A program made the translations under genes and the position numbers. A DNA stretch of 64,000 nucleotides from Thiosulfativibrio zosterae (lineage in GTDB: Bacteria; Pseudomonadota; Gammaproteobacteria; Thiomicrospirales; Thiomicrospiraceae), in contig NZ_AP021888.1 in assembly GCF_011398155.1 (NCBI RefSeq), positions 1 through 64,000 on the forward strand, in the 5' to 3' direction. Positions 47,062 through 55,064 of this stretch are shown here, in pieces (position 1 is the stretch's first letter; each line of letters starts with the position of its first letter). Under the pieces are notes generated by a model, which did no database searches, had not been told where the DNA came from, and saw nothing but the letters and a program-made list of their open reading frames with translations.

Positions 47062-49539
47062 ATGCAAAAGCATTCATTAAAAACCATTGTCTTAAAAGTT
47101 TCTTTGGGCGTCGCCCTAACCGTATCTTTAGGTTTAGGCACTTTTTTATACATCAACCAAATTAAACCCGTTGAACAGCATGTTAAAGATAATCTCACCT
47201 TGCAAATGCAGCAGTTTATCGACAGTAAAATGGATTTAAAAATTCAGGCTGGGATAGTCGGCGCCACCATGGTTTCTTTGCAACCTGCAGCCCTTGAAGC
47301 CTTAACAACAGGCAATCAAGCCGCGTTAAAAACCTTATTTAAAACTCTCAAAGATGACTATGCTGAAAAAACCAATTTTCGCGGTATCTTCAGTGAAGTG
47401 TTAGATGCGCAAGGCAAATCGGTTTTGCGTTCGTGGAATTTGAACTCACCCGGTAATGACCAAAGTGGTGATGCGTTAATCAAAGCCGTTTTACAAAGCA
47501 AAAAAGCGCAAGGTTCTTTATCGTTTGGAGAGCGCGGCGTGGTGATTACTTCTGTGACACCGGTGTTAAATAACAAAGAATTGCTTGGGTTAACCACCAT
47601 GGTGCAAGGCGTAGGGTCGATTTCGCGTGACTTTACCAATGAATATCAAGGGGCTTGGATTATGCTCATTGATAAAGAATATGTTCAAAAAACCACCGGT
47701 AGTTTAAAAGCCATCGAAAAACTTAACCCCATGACCGATCGTTATGTTTTGGCCAATAACAAATGGTTTTCTCCTGAGGTCATCGAGTTGACCAAACAGG
47801 TTTATCAACCGATTAATGGCAAACAAAGCGCTGTTTATCTCAGTGGTGATTCCGTTGTGGTCGATTTACCTGCTTACGATCAAGAAAACCGTATTTTTGC
47901 TCGCCAAATTTTCATTCAAGATAAAAGCGTCTTCACCAATCCGCTCACAGAAGCCAAAAACCAAGCTTGGATGACGCTGTTGAGCGTGATTTTAGCCATT
48001 TTAATTTTAGCGATGATTCTATTATTTGCGGTGATTAAACTGGTGATTAAACCGCTCGAAAGTTTGAAAAAAACCATGAGTGACATTGAAGAAACGGGCG
48101 ATTTTAATATTCGCTCCAACATCCAAACCCAAGATGAAGTTGGCCAAACTGCTCAAGCGATAAACCATCACCTAGACAAAGTGAGCACTGCTGTTAAAGA
48201 GGCCAACAAAGCCATTCACGCGCTCGCCAATGGCGATTTAAACCAACGCATCAATGGTCGGTATGTGGGTGATTTGCTCAAGCTGCAAAATGGCGTTAAT
48301 GAAAGTGCCGAAAATGTCAGCCAAATGATTACCGAAATAGGCAAAGCGGTTAATCACTTAAATCAAGGCGAATTTAACATTAACCTAAATGTTGAGGCCA
48401 AAGGCGTGTTTGCCGATATTTTGCAAGACACCAGTCATGCCATGCAAAAACTTGACCTCATCATCCAACAAACCAATCAAATCATGCTGGAAGTTTCGCA
48501 AGGGGTTTTCCACAAACGCGTCACCAGCGATGCGCAAGGCTCATTAAATGTGTTAAAAAATGCCATTAACAAAAGTTTAACCAACCTTAATGAAATTATT
48601 CAAAACATCACTCAGGTCATGGATAGCCAAAGCCAAGGCGATTTGGTGCAGCGCGTTGCCGTCGATTGTGAAGGCGATCTACTCACCCTAAAAAATGCGA
48701 TTAATAACAATGCCAACCAACTGAGCCAAATTATCGAAAAAGTCATTATCGCTTCGCAAAATGTCTCCAGTGCGGCAGACGAGGTTTCTTTGGGTTCACA
48801 AAGTTTGAGCGATTCAGTACAACAACAAGCCGCTTCTATGGAAGAAACCTCCGCCACCATGTCTGAAATCAACTCAGCCATTAAACATAATGCCGAAAAT
48901 GTCATCAATGTCGATCACCTAGAACATCAACTGGATGAGAATTCTAAAACGGCTGGTAAAGTCATGCATGAAACCATCGAAGCCATGAATGCCATTCAAG
49001 GTTCAAGCCATAAAATTGGTGAAATTGTCAGCCTGATAGATGGCATTGCTTTCCAAACCAATCTACTGGCATTAAATGCTGCGGTTGAAGCCGCAAGAGC
49101 GGGTGAACATGGTCGTGGATTTGCCGTGGTGGCAGGCGAAGTGCGCAACTTGGCAGGAAAATCTGCCGATGCCGCCAAAGACATCAGTAAACTCATTGGC
49201 GACAGCATTGAACTGATTAACCGCGGCACTGCATTGGCCAGTGAATCTGAAAGGGTTTTGGGAGAAATGAATAAAACCATCAGTGAAGTCACTGATATGA
49301 TTGGTAATATTGCTTCTACCTCGTCAGAACAGGCTCGTGGAGTAGGTGAGGTTAATCAGGCGTTAGGATTAATTGACCAGGTTACACAGCAAAATGCTGC
49401 CTTAGTAGAACAAACTTCTGCGGCAGCCGAAAGCTTAAAAGACCAAGCCATGCAGCTCAGAGAAGATACCCAAATTTTCAAAATTGCGGGCCATTCTTCA
49501 ATGCGTTTAAATCAAACACCCAAGTTATCCAAAAAATAA
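47062..49539 (+). CDS. Methyl-accepting chemotaxis protein, paralogue of the divergent MCP
   Basis: A chemoreceptor of about 825 residues, clearly paralogous to its minus-strand neighbour. The cache region ([32 protein letters not shown], and [24 protein letters not shown]) aligns block by block. Tandem HAMP-like units follow ([76 protein letters not shown]), then the tip [34 protein letters not shown]. The ATG at 47062 is preferred to an in-frame start eight codons upstream because the protein then begins with the hydrophobic anchor. Confidence 0.93.
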   Translation: MQKHSLKTIVLKVSLGVALTVSLGLGTFLYINQIKPVEQHVKDNLTLQMQQFIDSKMDLKIQAGIVGATMVSLQPAALEALTTGNQAALKTLFKTLKDDYAEKTNFRGIFSEVLDAQGKSVLRSWNLNSPGNDQSGDALIKAVLQSKKAQGSLSFGERGVVITSVTPVLNNKELLGLTTMVQGVGSISRDFTNEYQGAWIMLIDKEYVQKTTGSLKAIEKLNPMTDRYVLANNKWFSPEVIELTKQVYQPINGKQSAVYLSGDSVVVDLPAYDQENRIFARQIFIQDKSVFTNPLTEAKNQAWMTLLSVILAILILAMILLFAVIKLVIKPLESLKKTMSDIEETGDFNIRSNIQTQDEVGQTAQAINHHLDKVSTAVKEANKAIHALANGDLNQRINGRYVGDLLKLQNGVNESAENVSQMITEIGKAVNHLNQGEFNINLNVEAKGVFADILQDTSHAMQKLDLIIQQTNQIMLEVSQGVFHKRVTSDAQGSLNVLKNAINKSLTNLNEIIQNITQVMDSQSQGDLVQRVAVDCEGDLLTLKNAINNNANQLSQIIEKVIIASQNVSSAADEVSLGSQSLSDSVQQQAASMEETSATMSEINSAIKHNAENVINVDHLEHQLDENSKTAGKVMHETIEAMNAIQGSSHKIGEIVSLIDGIAFQTNLLALNAAVEAARAGEHGRGFAVVAGEVRNLAGKSADAAKDISKLIGDSIELINRGTALASESERVLGEMNKTISEVTDMIGNIASTSSEQARGVGEVNQALGLIDQVTQQNAALVEQTSAAAESLKDQAMQLREDTQIFKIAGHSSMRLNQTPKLSKK

Positions 49540-49590
49540 CTCGGGCGTTAGGTGGTTTTTATAAGCTAACCTTCTAAGGCCACTAAGAAT

Positions 49591-49637
49591 ACAGCCTATT
49601 TAAAAGAACCTCTATTTTTTTCTATAGGCTGTTTTTT
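49591..49637 (+). terminator. Possible terminator after the plus-strand MCP
   Basis: A 9-bp stem, ACAGCCTAT (49591-49599) with ATAGGCTGT (49624-49632), then six T. The 24-base loop is long. The right arm overlaps the last codons of the convergent toxin gene. Confidence 0.45.
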
Positions 49638-49912
49638 ACATCACGATAAAAGTTTTCATGACTTCCCAGTGCTAATAACTCCAAAATCAATTGGTCTTCT
49701 TGGTATGAATAGCCCAAGAGAACTTCTTGTTTAACCATCTTGAATTTGTAAACTCTTAAATAAGCCAAATCACCTTTTTTCTTTTCTCCAAGTTCGGGCT
49801 TATCCATTAATAATTTAACCGCTTTGTCCAAATCTTTCTTTTGATTTGGGTAAAGTTTTTTGGCCGCTTTTTGAAAGTTAGGGGATTGAAGAACTTGTTT
49901 AACCGAACTCAT
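49622..49912 (-). CDS. RelE/ParE-superfamily toxin, second copy
   Basis: A 96-residue toxin: VLQSPNFQKAAKKLYPNQKKDLDKAVKLLMDKPELGEKKKGDLAYLRVYKFKMVKQEVLLGYSY...LELLALGSHENFYRDVKN. It shares the core LGxxKKGDLxxxxVYKF and GxHENFYRxxKN with the toxin at 23757-24023, so the two systems are paralogous. The ATG at 49912 lies within the 3' end of the antitoxin gene, a 14-base overlap; a longer frame from 49933 is possible. It is encoded on the strand convergent with the MCP. Confidence 0.83.
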   Translation of the reverse strand: MSSVKQVLQSPNFQKAAKKLYPNQKKDLDKAVKLLMDKPELGEKKKGDLAYLRVYKFKMVKQEVLLGYSYQEDQLILELLALGSHENFYRDVKNSL

Positions 49913-50120
49913 AGGGCTCCAATTTTCCAGCATCCTTTTCGGCTTGAGAGATAATGACCTGTCTTACAAATTCATATGGCAAATCAGGATTGTCTTCCAT
50001 CATCTCACCAATTTTTGCCCAATGTTCAATCTGTTTAGGAACGCTTCTATTGAAGGCTTTTGCCATAATTCCAGCTTTTTCAACGAGAGACTCATCCAGT
50101 CTAATGCTTGCGGTCGCCAT
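49899..50120 (-). CDS. ParD-like antitoxin, second copy
   Basis: A 73-residue ParD-like protein: MATASIRLDESLVEKAGIMAKAFNRSVPKQIEHWAKIGEMMEDNPDLPYEFVRQVIISQAEKD.... It is the same length as the antitoxin at 23539-23760 and shares the pattern IRxxxxxxxxAxxxAKAxxRSxPxQIExWAxIGxxxxxNPD. The ATG at 50120 follows an AAGGA site; the much longer upstream frame lacks family sequence. The 9-mer CAATTGTAG (50150-50158) lies 30 bases upstream, as in the first system. Confidence 0.85.
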   Translation of the reverse strand: MATASIRLDESLVEKAGIMAKAFNRSVPKQIEHWAKIGEMMEDNPDLPYEFVRQVIISQAEKDAGKLEPYEFG

Positions 50121-50149
50121 ACCATAATCCTTTTTGTAGTAATTTGATT

Positions 50150-50158
50150 CAATTGTAG
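50150..50158. promoter_or_regulatory. CAATTGTAG motif shared with the first toxin-antitoxin operator
   Basis: This 9-mer, 30 bases upstream of the antitoxin start, matches the centre of the 26-bp palindrome before the other system. GGCAAGT-type flanks are also present in altered order (CAACTTGCC). Here the palindrome is degenerate. Confidence 0.45.
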
Positions 50159-50290
50159 CAACTTGCCACAACCGACTCAACCAATAATAAATGGTTAGTT
50201 TGAAATGATCCGATCCTGAGGGGATTTTTAAGAAATGCAAAGATAGGGTCTTTAAGATTGGACTGTTTTATAGACGTTTTATAAGGCTTA

Positions 50291-50320
50291 AAATCCCCAA
50301 TGACTATTGGGGATTTTTTT
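50291..50320 (-). terminator. Bidirectional hairpin after the periplasmic hydrolase
   Basis: An 11-bp stem AAATCCCCAAT (50291-50301) with ATTGGGGATTT (50306-50316), a 4-base loop, and T-runs on both strands. It lies 17 bases past the stop of the minus-strand hydrolase gene. Confidence 0.82.
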
Positions 50321-50336
50321 GGTTAAAAATTTTAGA

Positions 50337-51257
50337 CTATTTGGCCATAAACTCATTCATATGATTAACCGCATCTTCACCGGCAAAATCTAAGAAGAAA
50401 TGGTCTGCACCATCTACTTCAAACACTTCTATGTTGTTATGGGCTTCTAAAATTGGTTCGATTTTTTTCGGTAAATCCACCACCACTTTATCGTCTGTTC
50501 CGGCAAACACTAACACAGGTTTTTGAATATTGGGCAGCACATGCAAGGTGTCCATCATGGGATTATTTTGGTAATAGTCTGCAAAACTGGCAGCACTGAC
50601 TGGGCTTTCTTTGCAATACACAAAATTGGTTTTGGGCATTAGCGTATCGCCTTTACCAGCTTTCACCAAGTCATTGGCTTTTTTAACCAATGCATTCAAG
50701 TCTTGCTGATATTTGGTTTGATACTCAGCCACTTCGTCTTCCCAAGACCAAAGTTGTGGCGCAAACAAGACGACCTGTTTAATCGCTTTATCGTCATTAT
50801 GCAAAGAGGCATACCAAGCCGTTTGGTTACCGCCACGCGAATGACCCACTAGGGTAATATCTTTAACACCCTGCTTTTCTAACCATTTTACCCAGGCGTC
50901 AATTTCCGTTAGGGCATCCGTATGCTTATGGGTATGAGGTCTGTCGCAAGATGTCATGGCAATCTCTTTACGATTGTCCATGCCCAAACTTAAGCTGATG
51001 GCCAACACACTTTGCCCAGCTTCCGTTAAGTTTTTCTTGAGCATTTTTGCGGTACTATAATCTTGGTTCATCCAAGTACCATGGGTAAACAGAACAACGC
51101 CATCCTGCAGGGTTTTGCCGTCTGCCAATTGCAAATCGCCATTGACCGTTAAACCATTGGCTTTAATTTGCACCGCTTCTGCAAAGGCATTTTGCGAAAA
51201 CATCAGCGCCAATCCTAATAGACCAGCCAAACTATTTTTTGAGGTTAAAAATTTCAT
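50337..51257 (-). CDS. Periplasmic alpha/beta hydrolase
   Basis: An exported alpha/beta-hydrolase of about 306 residues. The signal peptide ends FSQNAFA-EA. The catalytic elbow is GHSRGG in DITLVGHSRGGNQTAWYA, the oxyanion segment is VVLFTHGTWMNQDY, the likely acid is in VFAGTDDKVV, and the histidine is in VDGADHFFLDF. The ATG at 51257 has AAGGAG upstream; an in-frame GTG two codons earlier lies in the same region. Substrate unknown; relatives are annotated as DUF3530-like or dienelactone hydrolase-like. Single gene. Confidence 0.8.
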   Translation of the reverse strand: MKFLTSKNSLAGLLGLALMFSQNAFAEAVQIKANGLTVNGDLQLADGKTLQDGVVLFTHGTWMNQDYSTAKMLKKNLTEAGQSVLAISLSLGMDNRKEIAMTSCDRPHTHKHTDALTEIDAWVKWLEKQGVKDITLVGHSRGGNQTAWYASLHNDDKAIKQVVLFAPQLWSWEDEVAEYQTKYQQDLNALVKKANDLVKAGKGDTLMPKTNFVYCKESPVSAASFADYYQNNPMMDTLHVLPNIQKPVLVFAGTDDKVVVDLPKKIEPILEAHNNIEVFEVDGADHFFLDFAGEDAVNHMNEFMAK

Positions 51258-51308
51258 TTTCACTCCTTGAAAACAACGTTACATAAAATTGAGACTACGG
51301 AGAATATC

Positions 51309-51536
51309 ATGCAAGAAAATGCGTTAAATAGCGAACATTTTGTTTTAAAAGTCAGTGGCAAACACGGCTTAATTTTTAAAACCAAACACAACGACCATAG
51401 CTACCTAGAAAAAGTTGCCAAAGAAATGTTAGAACTGCCAGATGGCCACTTTACAGAATACGAAATTCACAGCAGCGACCATGCCAATGAAGAAATGACC
51501 CATCCTGAATATTTGATTCATCCAACGTTCGATTAA
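51309..51536 (+). CDS. Small protein of unknown function
   Basis: A 75-residue acidic, histidine-rich cytoplasmic protein (MQENALNSEHFVLKVSGKHGLIFKT... then DHANEEMTHPEYLIHPTFD). I recognise no family. The ATG at 51309 has CGGAG at the right distance; a longer frame from 51267 is less likely. It diverges from the hydrolase gene and lies just before palindrome copy 12. The histidine and acidic cluster at the C-terminus could bind metal, but that is speculation. Confidence 0.55.
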   Translation: MQENALNSEHFVLKVSGKHGLIFKTKHNDHSYLEKVAKEMLELPDGHFTEYEIHSSDHANEEMTHPEYLIHPTFD

Positions 51537-51550
51537 GCGCCAAAACCGCC

Positions 51551-51580
51551 ATTAAAATGACCAGGCCTGGTTGAATTTGG
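51551..51580 (-). terminator. Palindrome copy 12, terminator-like, after the small lipoprotein gene
   Basis: The core CCAGGCCTGG at 51561-51570 has the context AAAATGACC...GGTTGAATTTGG. Read on the minus strand it is a hairpin then TCATTTTAA, 38 bases past the stop of the lipoprotein gene. It lies between convergent genes. Confidence 0.55.
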
Positions 51581-51607
51581 CACAAAAATCGGGGGGTTTT
51601 AAGGGTT

Positions 51608-51850
51608 TTATTGCTGCTGATAACCCATTTGACGCATGCAGTCTTCATAGGTCATGGGCACCATGGTTTGAGATTTGATTTGCACAGCACTGGTGCCGTT
51701 TTGATTTTGCCAAGCGCCGGTGGCTTCGCCTTTGCAATACAGGCTATCGCTGCGGAAAGCTTGGTCGGTTTGTTTGTCTTTTTTAATAAAGACTTGGTTG
51801 CCACACCCACTGAGGGTCAGCAAGATGAGCGTTGTAAAAATCAGTTTCAT
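51608..51850 (-). CDS. Small lipoprotein
   Basis: An 80-residue lipoprotein with signal MKLIFTTLILLTLSGC (lipobox LSGC) and a short mature part with two cysteines (SLYCKGEATGAWQ and YEDCMRQMGYQQ). The ending YEDCMRQMGYQ is common to many small outer-membrane lipoproteins. The start overlaps the stop of the Na/Pi transporter gene by four bases, so the two are coupled. Function unknown. Confidence 0.72.
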   Translation of the reverse strand: MKLIFTTLILLTLSGCGNQVFIKKDKQTDQAFRSDSLYCKGEATGAWQNQNGTSAVQIKSQTMVPMTYEDCMRQMGYQQQ

Positions 51851-53505
51851 GCGTTTTCCTGAATATTGAGTTTGGCGATGCGTTTGGCTTCAAAAAATAG
51901 GGTTTTGAGCCCTTCAACGATTTGCATTTCAAATCTAAAAATTTGCATTCGCTGCTCGTTCGCTTGAAAGTTTTTAGCTTGATGCGTCAAGGCCTCTTCC
52001 ATTAAATGGTTAATGGTGGGTTTGGCAGTGACCACTAGCACGGCTTTGTCGTGTTGGTCGTCTTGCAAGGACAACAAGGCATTATCTATGGCTTTGGCAA
52101 CTTCTTTGGCTAAAGTATCCATCAACTCTTCCATGGTTTTACTGGGTTTGAGTTTTCGTGAAAGCGCTTCGTGTTTGGTTTTGAGCAGATTATATTCAAT
52201 GGTTTCTAAAATAATCGATAGGGTGTTTACCAAGGTAATCATTTTGACATAATAAGCCTGTTGATCATCATCCAAGTCGGAGCGACTGATTTTACCGATA
52301 TACTCCAAAATGGCTTGTTGATAGCGTTTTAAACGAATCAAACTGCTGTCTTCAAATGCCAATTGACTGAGTTGGGTGTTTTCGGAATAGCGAATCACAT
52401 GGGCAAAAAATTTGGCAAATTCTGTCTGAAAATTCGCCAATTCCATTTTTAGGTTACCAAATGCCAAGCTGGCTGTGCCTGCCAAACTTTCGTCCAAAAA
52501 CAGCGGTTTGATTTCTTTGGAGTGACTTTCTTCAGGAATCACCGGCACCAGTTTATTCACAAACCACACAAACAGCGGAATCATAGGTAAAAACAACACC
52601 AAAGCCGAGAGCTTAAACAAGGTATTGGCATTGGCAATTTCACGCGGCACATCTTGTGAAATACTGTTAATCCCTTGCATATCGCCAGGTGAAATGGCGA
52701 TAGCTAAAGCCGCCAAACTCCCCAAAAATGGCAACCAAATCAAAACACCCATCACATTAAAGGTGACATGAACTAAAGCGGTTCTTAGGGCATCACGCGT
52801 TTTACCCAAGGCGGCTAGTAAAGCGGTGGTGCAAGTGCCTATATCGGCACCCATGGCAATGGCAATACCGGCTGGCAGTGTAATCAATCCACTCGAGGCC
52901 ATGACAATCACAATCCCAATGGTGGCTGATGAAGATTGCACCAAAGCGGTAAATAAAAACCCCACCAAAATACCGTAAAATGGATTTTGTAATTCACGCA
53001 TTAATTCTAAAAAGGGTTCAAAACTTTTGAGCGGTGCCATACCGCTGCCCATGACATTCATCCCAAAAAACACCAACCCTAACCCCATGATGAGTTGACC
53101 AATACTTTTTTGCTGACTGGAGCGTTCTAAAAACTGTAACAAAAACCCAAAAGCCACCATCAATAATGCCAAATTGGTCACTTTAAACGCCACTATCTGC
53201 GCTGTCATGGTGGTCCCTAAATTGGCACCCATGATAATACTGGCCGCTTGTGTCACGGTAATAAACCCAGCCGACACAAACCCCACTACCAAAACAGTGG
53301 TGGCCGATGACGATTGAATAACCCCGGTGACCACTGCCCCAGAAATAGCACCCGTGACGCGATTGGTGGTGAGTTTGCCCATGAAAACTTTCATCTTTTC
53401 ACCGGCCACAGCCAAGAGGCCCTTAATCATCATGTCTAGGCCATATAAAAATATCGCCAAGCCACCCAGCAGTTCCATCGACATTTCAAACCAATTTAGG
53501 GTCAT
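51847..53505 (-). CDS. Na/Pi cotransporter family protein with PhoU-like tail
   Basis: A 552-residue membrane protein of the Na+/phosphate cotransporter II type. Two repeats carry the QSSSATTVLVVGF and QSSSATIGIVIVMASSG motifs (residues about 63-80 and 190-210) that form the substrate site. About eight to ten hydrophobic segments end near residue 320, followed by a helical cytoplasmic domain resembling PhoU (EYIGKISRSDLDDD..., LAKEVAKAIDNALLSLQ). ATG with AAGGA upstream. It sits downstream of nhaD across a terminator and is coupled to a small lipoprotein gene. Phosphate is the likely substrate by family. Confidence 0.9.
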   Translation of the reverse strand: MTLNWFEMSMELLGGLAIFLYGLDMMIKGLLAVAGEKMKVFMGKLTTNRVTGAISGAVVTGVIQSSSATTVLVVGFVSAGFITVTQAASIIMGANLGTTMTAQIVAFKVTNLALLMVAFGFLLQFLERSSQQKSIGQLIMGLGLVFFGMNVMGSGMAPLKSFEPFLELMRELQNPFYGILVGFLFTALVQSSSATIGIVIVMASSGLITLPAGIAIAMGADIGTCTTALLAALGKTRDALRTALVHVTFNVMGVLIWLPFLGSLAALAIAISPGDMQGINSISQDVPREIANANTLFKLSALVLFLPMIPLFVWFVNKLVPVIPEESHSKEIKPLFLDESLAGTASLAFGNLKMELANFQTEFAKFFAHVIRYSENTQLSQLAFEDSSLIRLKRYQQAILEYIGKISRSDLDDDQQAYYVKMITLVNTLSIILETIEYNLLKTKHEALSRKLKPSKTMEELMDTLAKEVAKAIDNALLSLQDDQHDKAVLVVTAKPTINHLMEEALTHQAKNFQANEQRMQIFRFEMQIVEGLKTLFFEAKRIAKLNIQENA

Positions 53506-53526
53506 GTTGGCATCCTTTGTAAAGCG

Positions 53527-53550
53527 TCAAAAAAGCCCGCAAAGCGGGCT
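53527..53550 (-). terminator. Rho-independent terminator after nhaD
   Basis: Stem AGCCCGC (53534-53540) and GCGGGCT (53544-53550) with a 3-base loop. On the minus strand the stem is followed by six T. It separates nhaD from the Na/Pi gene. Confidence 0.9.
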
Positions 53551-53558
53551 AGAGTGTT

Positions 53559-54995
53559 TTATTTGATGATGGTAAAGAGTTCGGCATTAATCATAAAGTG
53601 CACCCAAATACTGGCGGCATAACCTAACGCCACCACGGGCATCCATTTTAGGTGTCCCATAAAGGTATACATGCCTCTGGATTGTCCCATCAAGGCCACA
53701 CCGGCCGCCGAACCTATGGACAATAAAGAACCCCCAACGCCTGCGGTTAAGGTCACCAATAACCAATGACCATCCGACATACTTGGGTTCATGGTGAGTA
53801 CCGCATACATCACCGGAATGTTATCTACTATGGCCGACATAATACCCACGGTAATGTTGGCTTCGGTCGCACCCCATTGGGTATACATCACTTCTGAAGC
53901 CATGGCTAGATAACCAATCGTGCCTAAACCACCGACCACTAAGATAATTCCGAAGAAGAAAAATAGTGTGTCCCACTCGGCACGGGCAATCTTGTTGAAA
54001 ATATCAAAAGTAATGGGCTTGGATTCTGGGTGGGTTTCGCCTTCTCCCGTATTGCCAATTTCATAAGACATTTCGCCGGTTTTCTTGAGGTAATAGGCAA
54101 AAAACTGCAAATAGGCCAAGCCAGTCATCATGCCTAATACCGGGGGTAAATGGAACAGCATATGCATTGATACAGCGGTGGTAATGGTCAATAAAAACAA
54201 CGCAATGATGCGTCTGGCACCGCGTCTTAAATAAATAACCACATCAATCGGATCTGGGATTTGCTTAGGAATAAAGAACATCATAATCATCGCTGGCACC
54301 ACAAAGTTGACCAAAGATGGAATAAACAAATCAAAGAACTCAGTAAAACTTAACACGCCTTTTTGCCAAACCATCAAGGTGGTGATGTCACCAAAAGGAC
54401 TGAAAGCACCGCCCGCATTGGCCGCCACCACCACATTAATAAACGACAAGGTGACAAATTTAGGCGAATTAATACCCACCGCCAAAATGACCGCGCCCAT
54501 TAATAAAGCGGTGGTCAGGTTGTCGGCAACTGGTGAAATAAAGAAGGCTAAAAATCCGGTAATCCAAAAGAGTTGGCGATAACTAAAGCCTTTAGACACT
54601 AACCAGCCTCGTAAAGCGGCAAATACATTGCGCTCTTCCATGGCGTTGATATAAGTCATGGCGACCAATAAGAACAGGAATAATTCCGCGTATTCTAAAA
54701 TATTGTGGCGCACCGCTTCTTCAGCGGCGTGCGGAAAGCCCATATTGCTGTAAGCAATGGCAATCAACACCCAAATAATCCCTGCTGCCAAAATGACCGG
54801 TTTGGATTTGCGCAAATGGGTGAATTCTTCGGTCATCACAAACAAATAGGCAATCACAAAAATCGCCAAACTGGTATAACCGACCCAATGGGTCGTTAAA
54901 TCTAGGTTTTCTGGTAGCACAGAACCTGATGCTAGGGCCAGGCCTGGTAAAAATACCATCAAAATAGTGCTTAAAATGCTGAAGACCGAAGTCAT
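53559..54995 (-). CDS. nhaD: Na+/H+ antiporter NhaD
   Basis: NhaD exports Na+ (and Li+) in exchange for protons; it is common in haloalkaliphilic and marine gammaproteobacteria. The 478-residue polytopic protein shows conserved family stretches: GFPHAAEEAVRHNILEYAELFLFLLVAMTYINAMEERNVF, FISPVADNLTTALLMGAV, and ANAGGAFSPFGDITTLMVWQ, which hold candidate ion-binding acidic and threonine residues. About 12 hydrophobic segments. AAGGA site. It diverges from nhaA, with only 69 bases between the starts. Contains palindrome copy 13. Confidence 0.95.
   Translation of the reverse strand: MTSVFSILSTILMVFLPGLALASGSVLPENLDLTTHWVGYTSLAIFVIAYLFVMTEEFTHLRKSKPVILAAGIIWVLIAIAYSNMGFPHAAEEAVRHNILEYAELFLFLLVAMTYINAMEERNVFAALRGWLVSKGFSYRQLFWITGFLAFFISPVADNLTTALLMGAVILAVGINSPKFVTLSFINVVVAANAGGAFSPFGDITTLMVWQKGVLSFTEFFDLFIPSLVNFVVPAMIMMFFIPKQIPDPIDVVIYLRRGARRIIALFLLTITTAVSMHMLFHLPPVLGMMTGLAYLQFFAYYLKKTGEMSYEIGNTGEGETHPESKPITFDIFNKIARAEWDTLFFFFGIILVVGGLGTIGYLAMASEVMYTQWGATEANITVGIMSAIVDNIPVMYAVLTMNPSMSDGHWLLVTLTAGVGGSLLSIGSAAGVALMGQSRGMYTFMGHLKWMPVVALGYAASIWVHFMINAELFTIIK
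54938..54947. repeat. CCAGGCCTGG palindrome copy 13 (inside nhaD)
   Basis: Exact copy in the context GGGCCAGGCCTGGTAAAAA. On the minus strand it encodes LPGLALA. Confidence 0.88.
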
Positions 54996-55007
54996 GATTT
55001 TTCCTTT

Positions 55008-55036
55008 TTATCAAAATTGATTCTGTGTATTATAAA
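55008..55036 (+). promoter_or_regulatory. Putative nhaA promoter
   Basis: TTATCA (55008-55013) and TATAAA (55031-55036), spaced by 17 bases, fit a sigma-70 promoter 28 bases before the nhaA ATG. It overlaps the upstream end of nhaD, so expression of the two antiporters could interfere. Confidence 0.45.
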
Positions 55037-55064
55037 TACTTAATTCTTAAATTAGGAAAAGTCG

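Noticed and set aside
46833..47165. Open frame in the gap between the two MCP genes
   Set aside because: No ribosome-binding site or family match, and it overlaps the start of the real MCP gene in another frame.
18541..49200. Long identical stretches between the three MCP genes as repeats
   Set aside because: They encode the conserved signalling tip; similarity is due to protein constraint and paralogy.
53534..53550. GC-rich hairpin as a riboswitch of the Na/Pi gene
   Set aside because: It is a compact stem followed by T on the minus strand, a plain terminator of nhaD.
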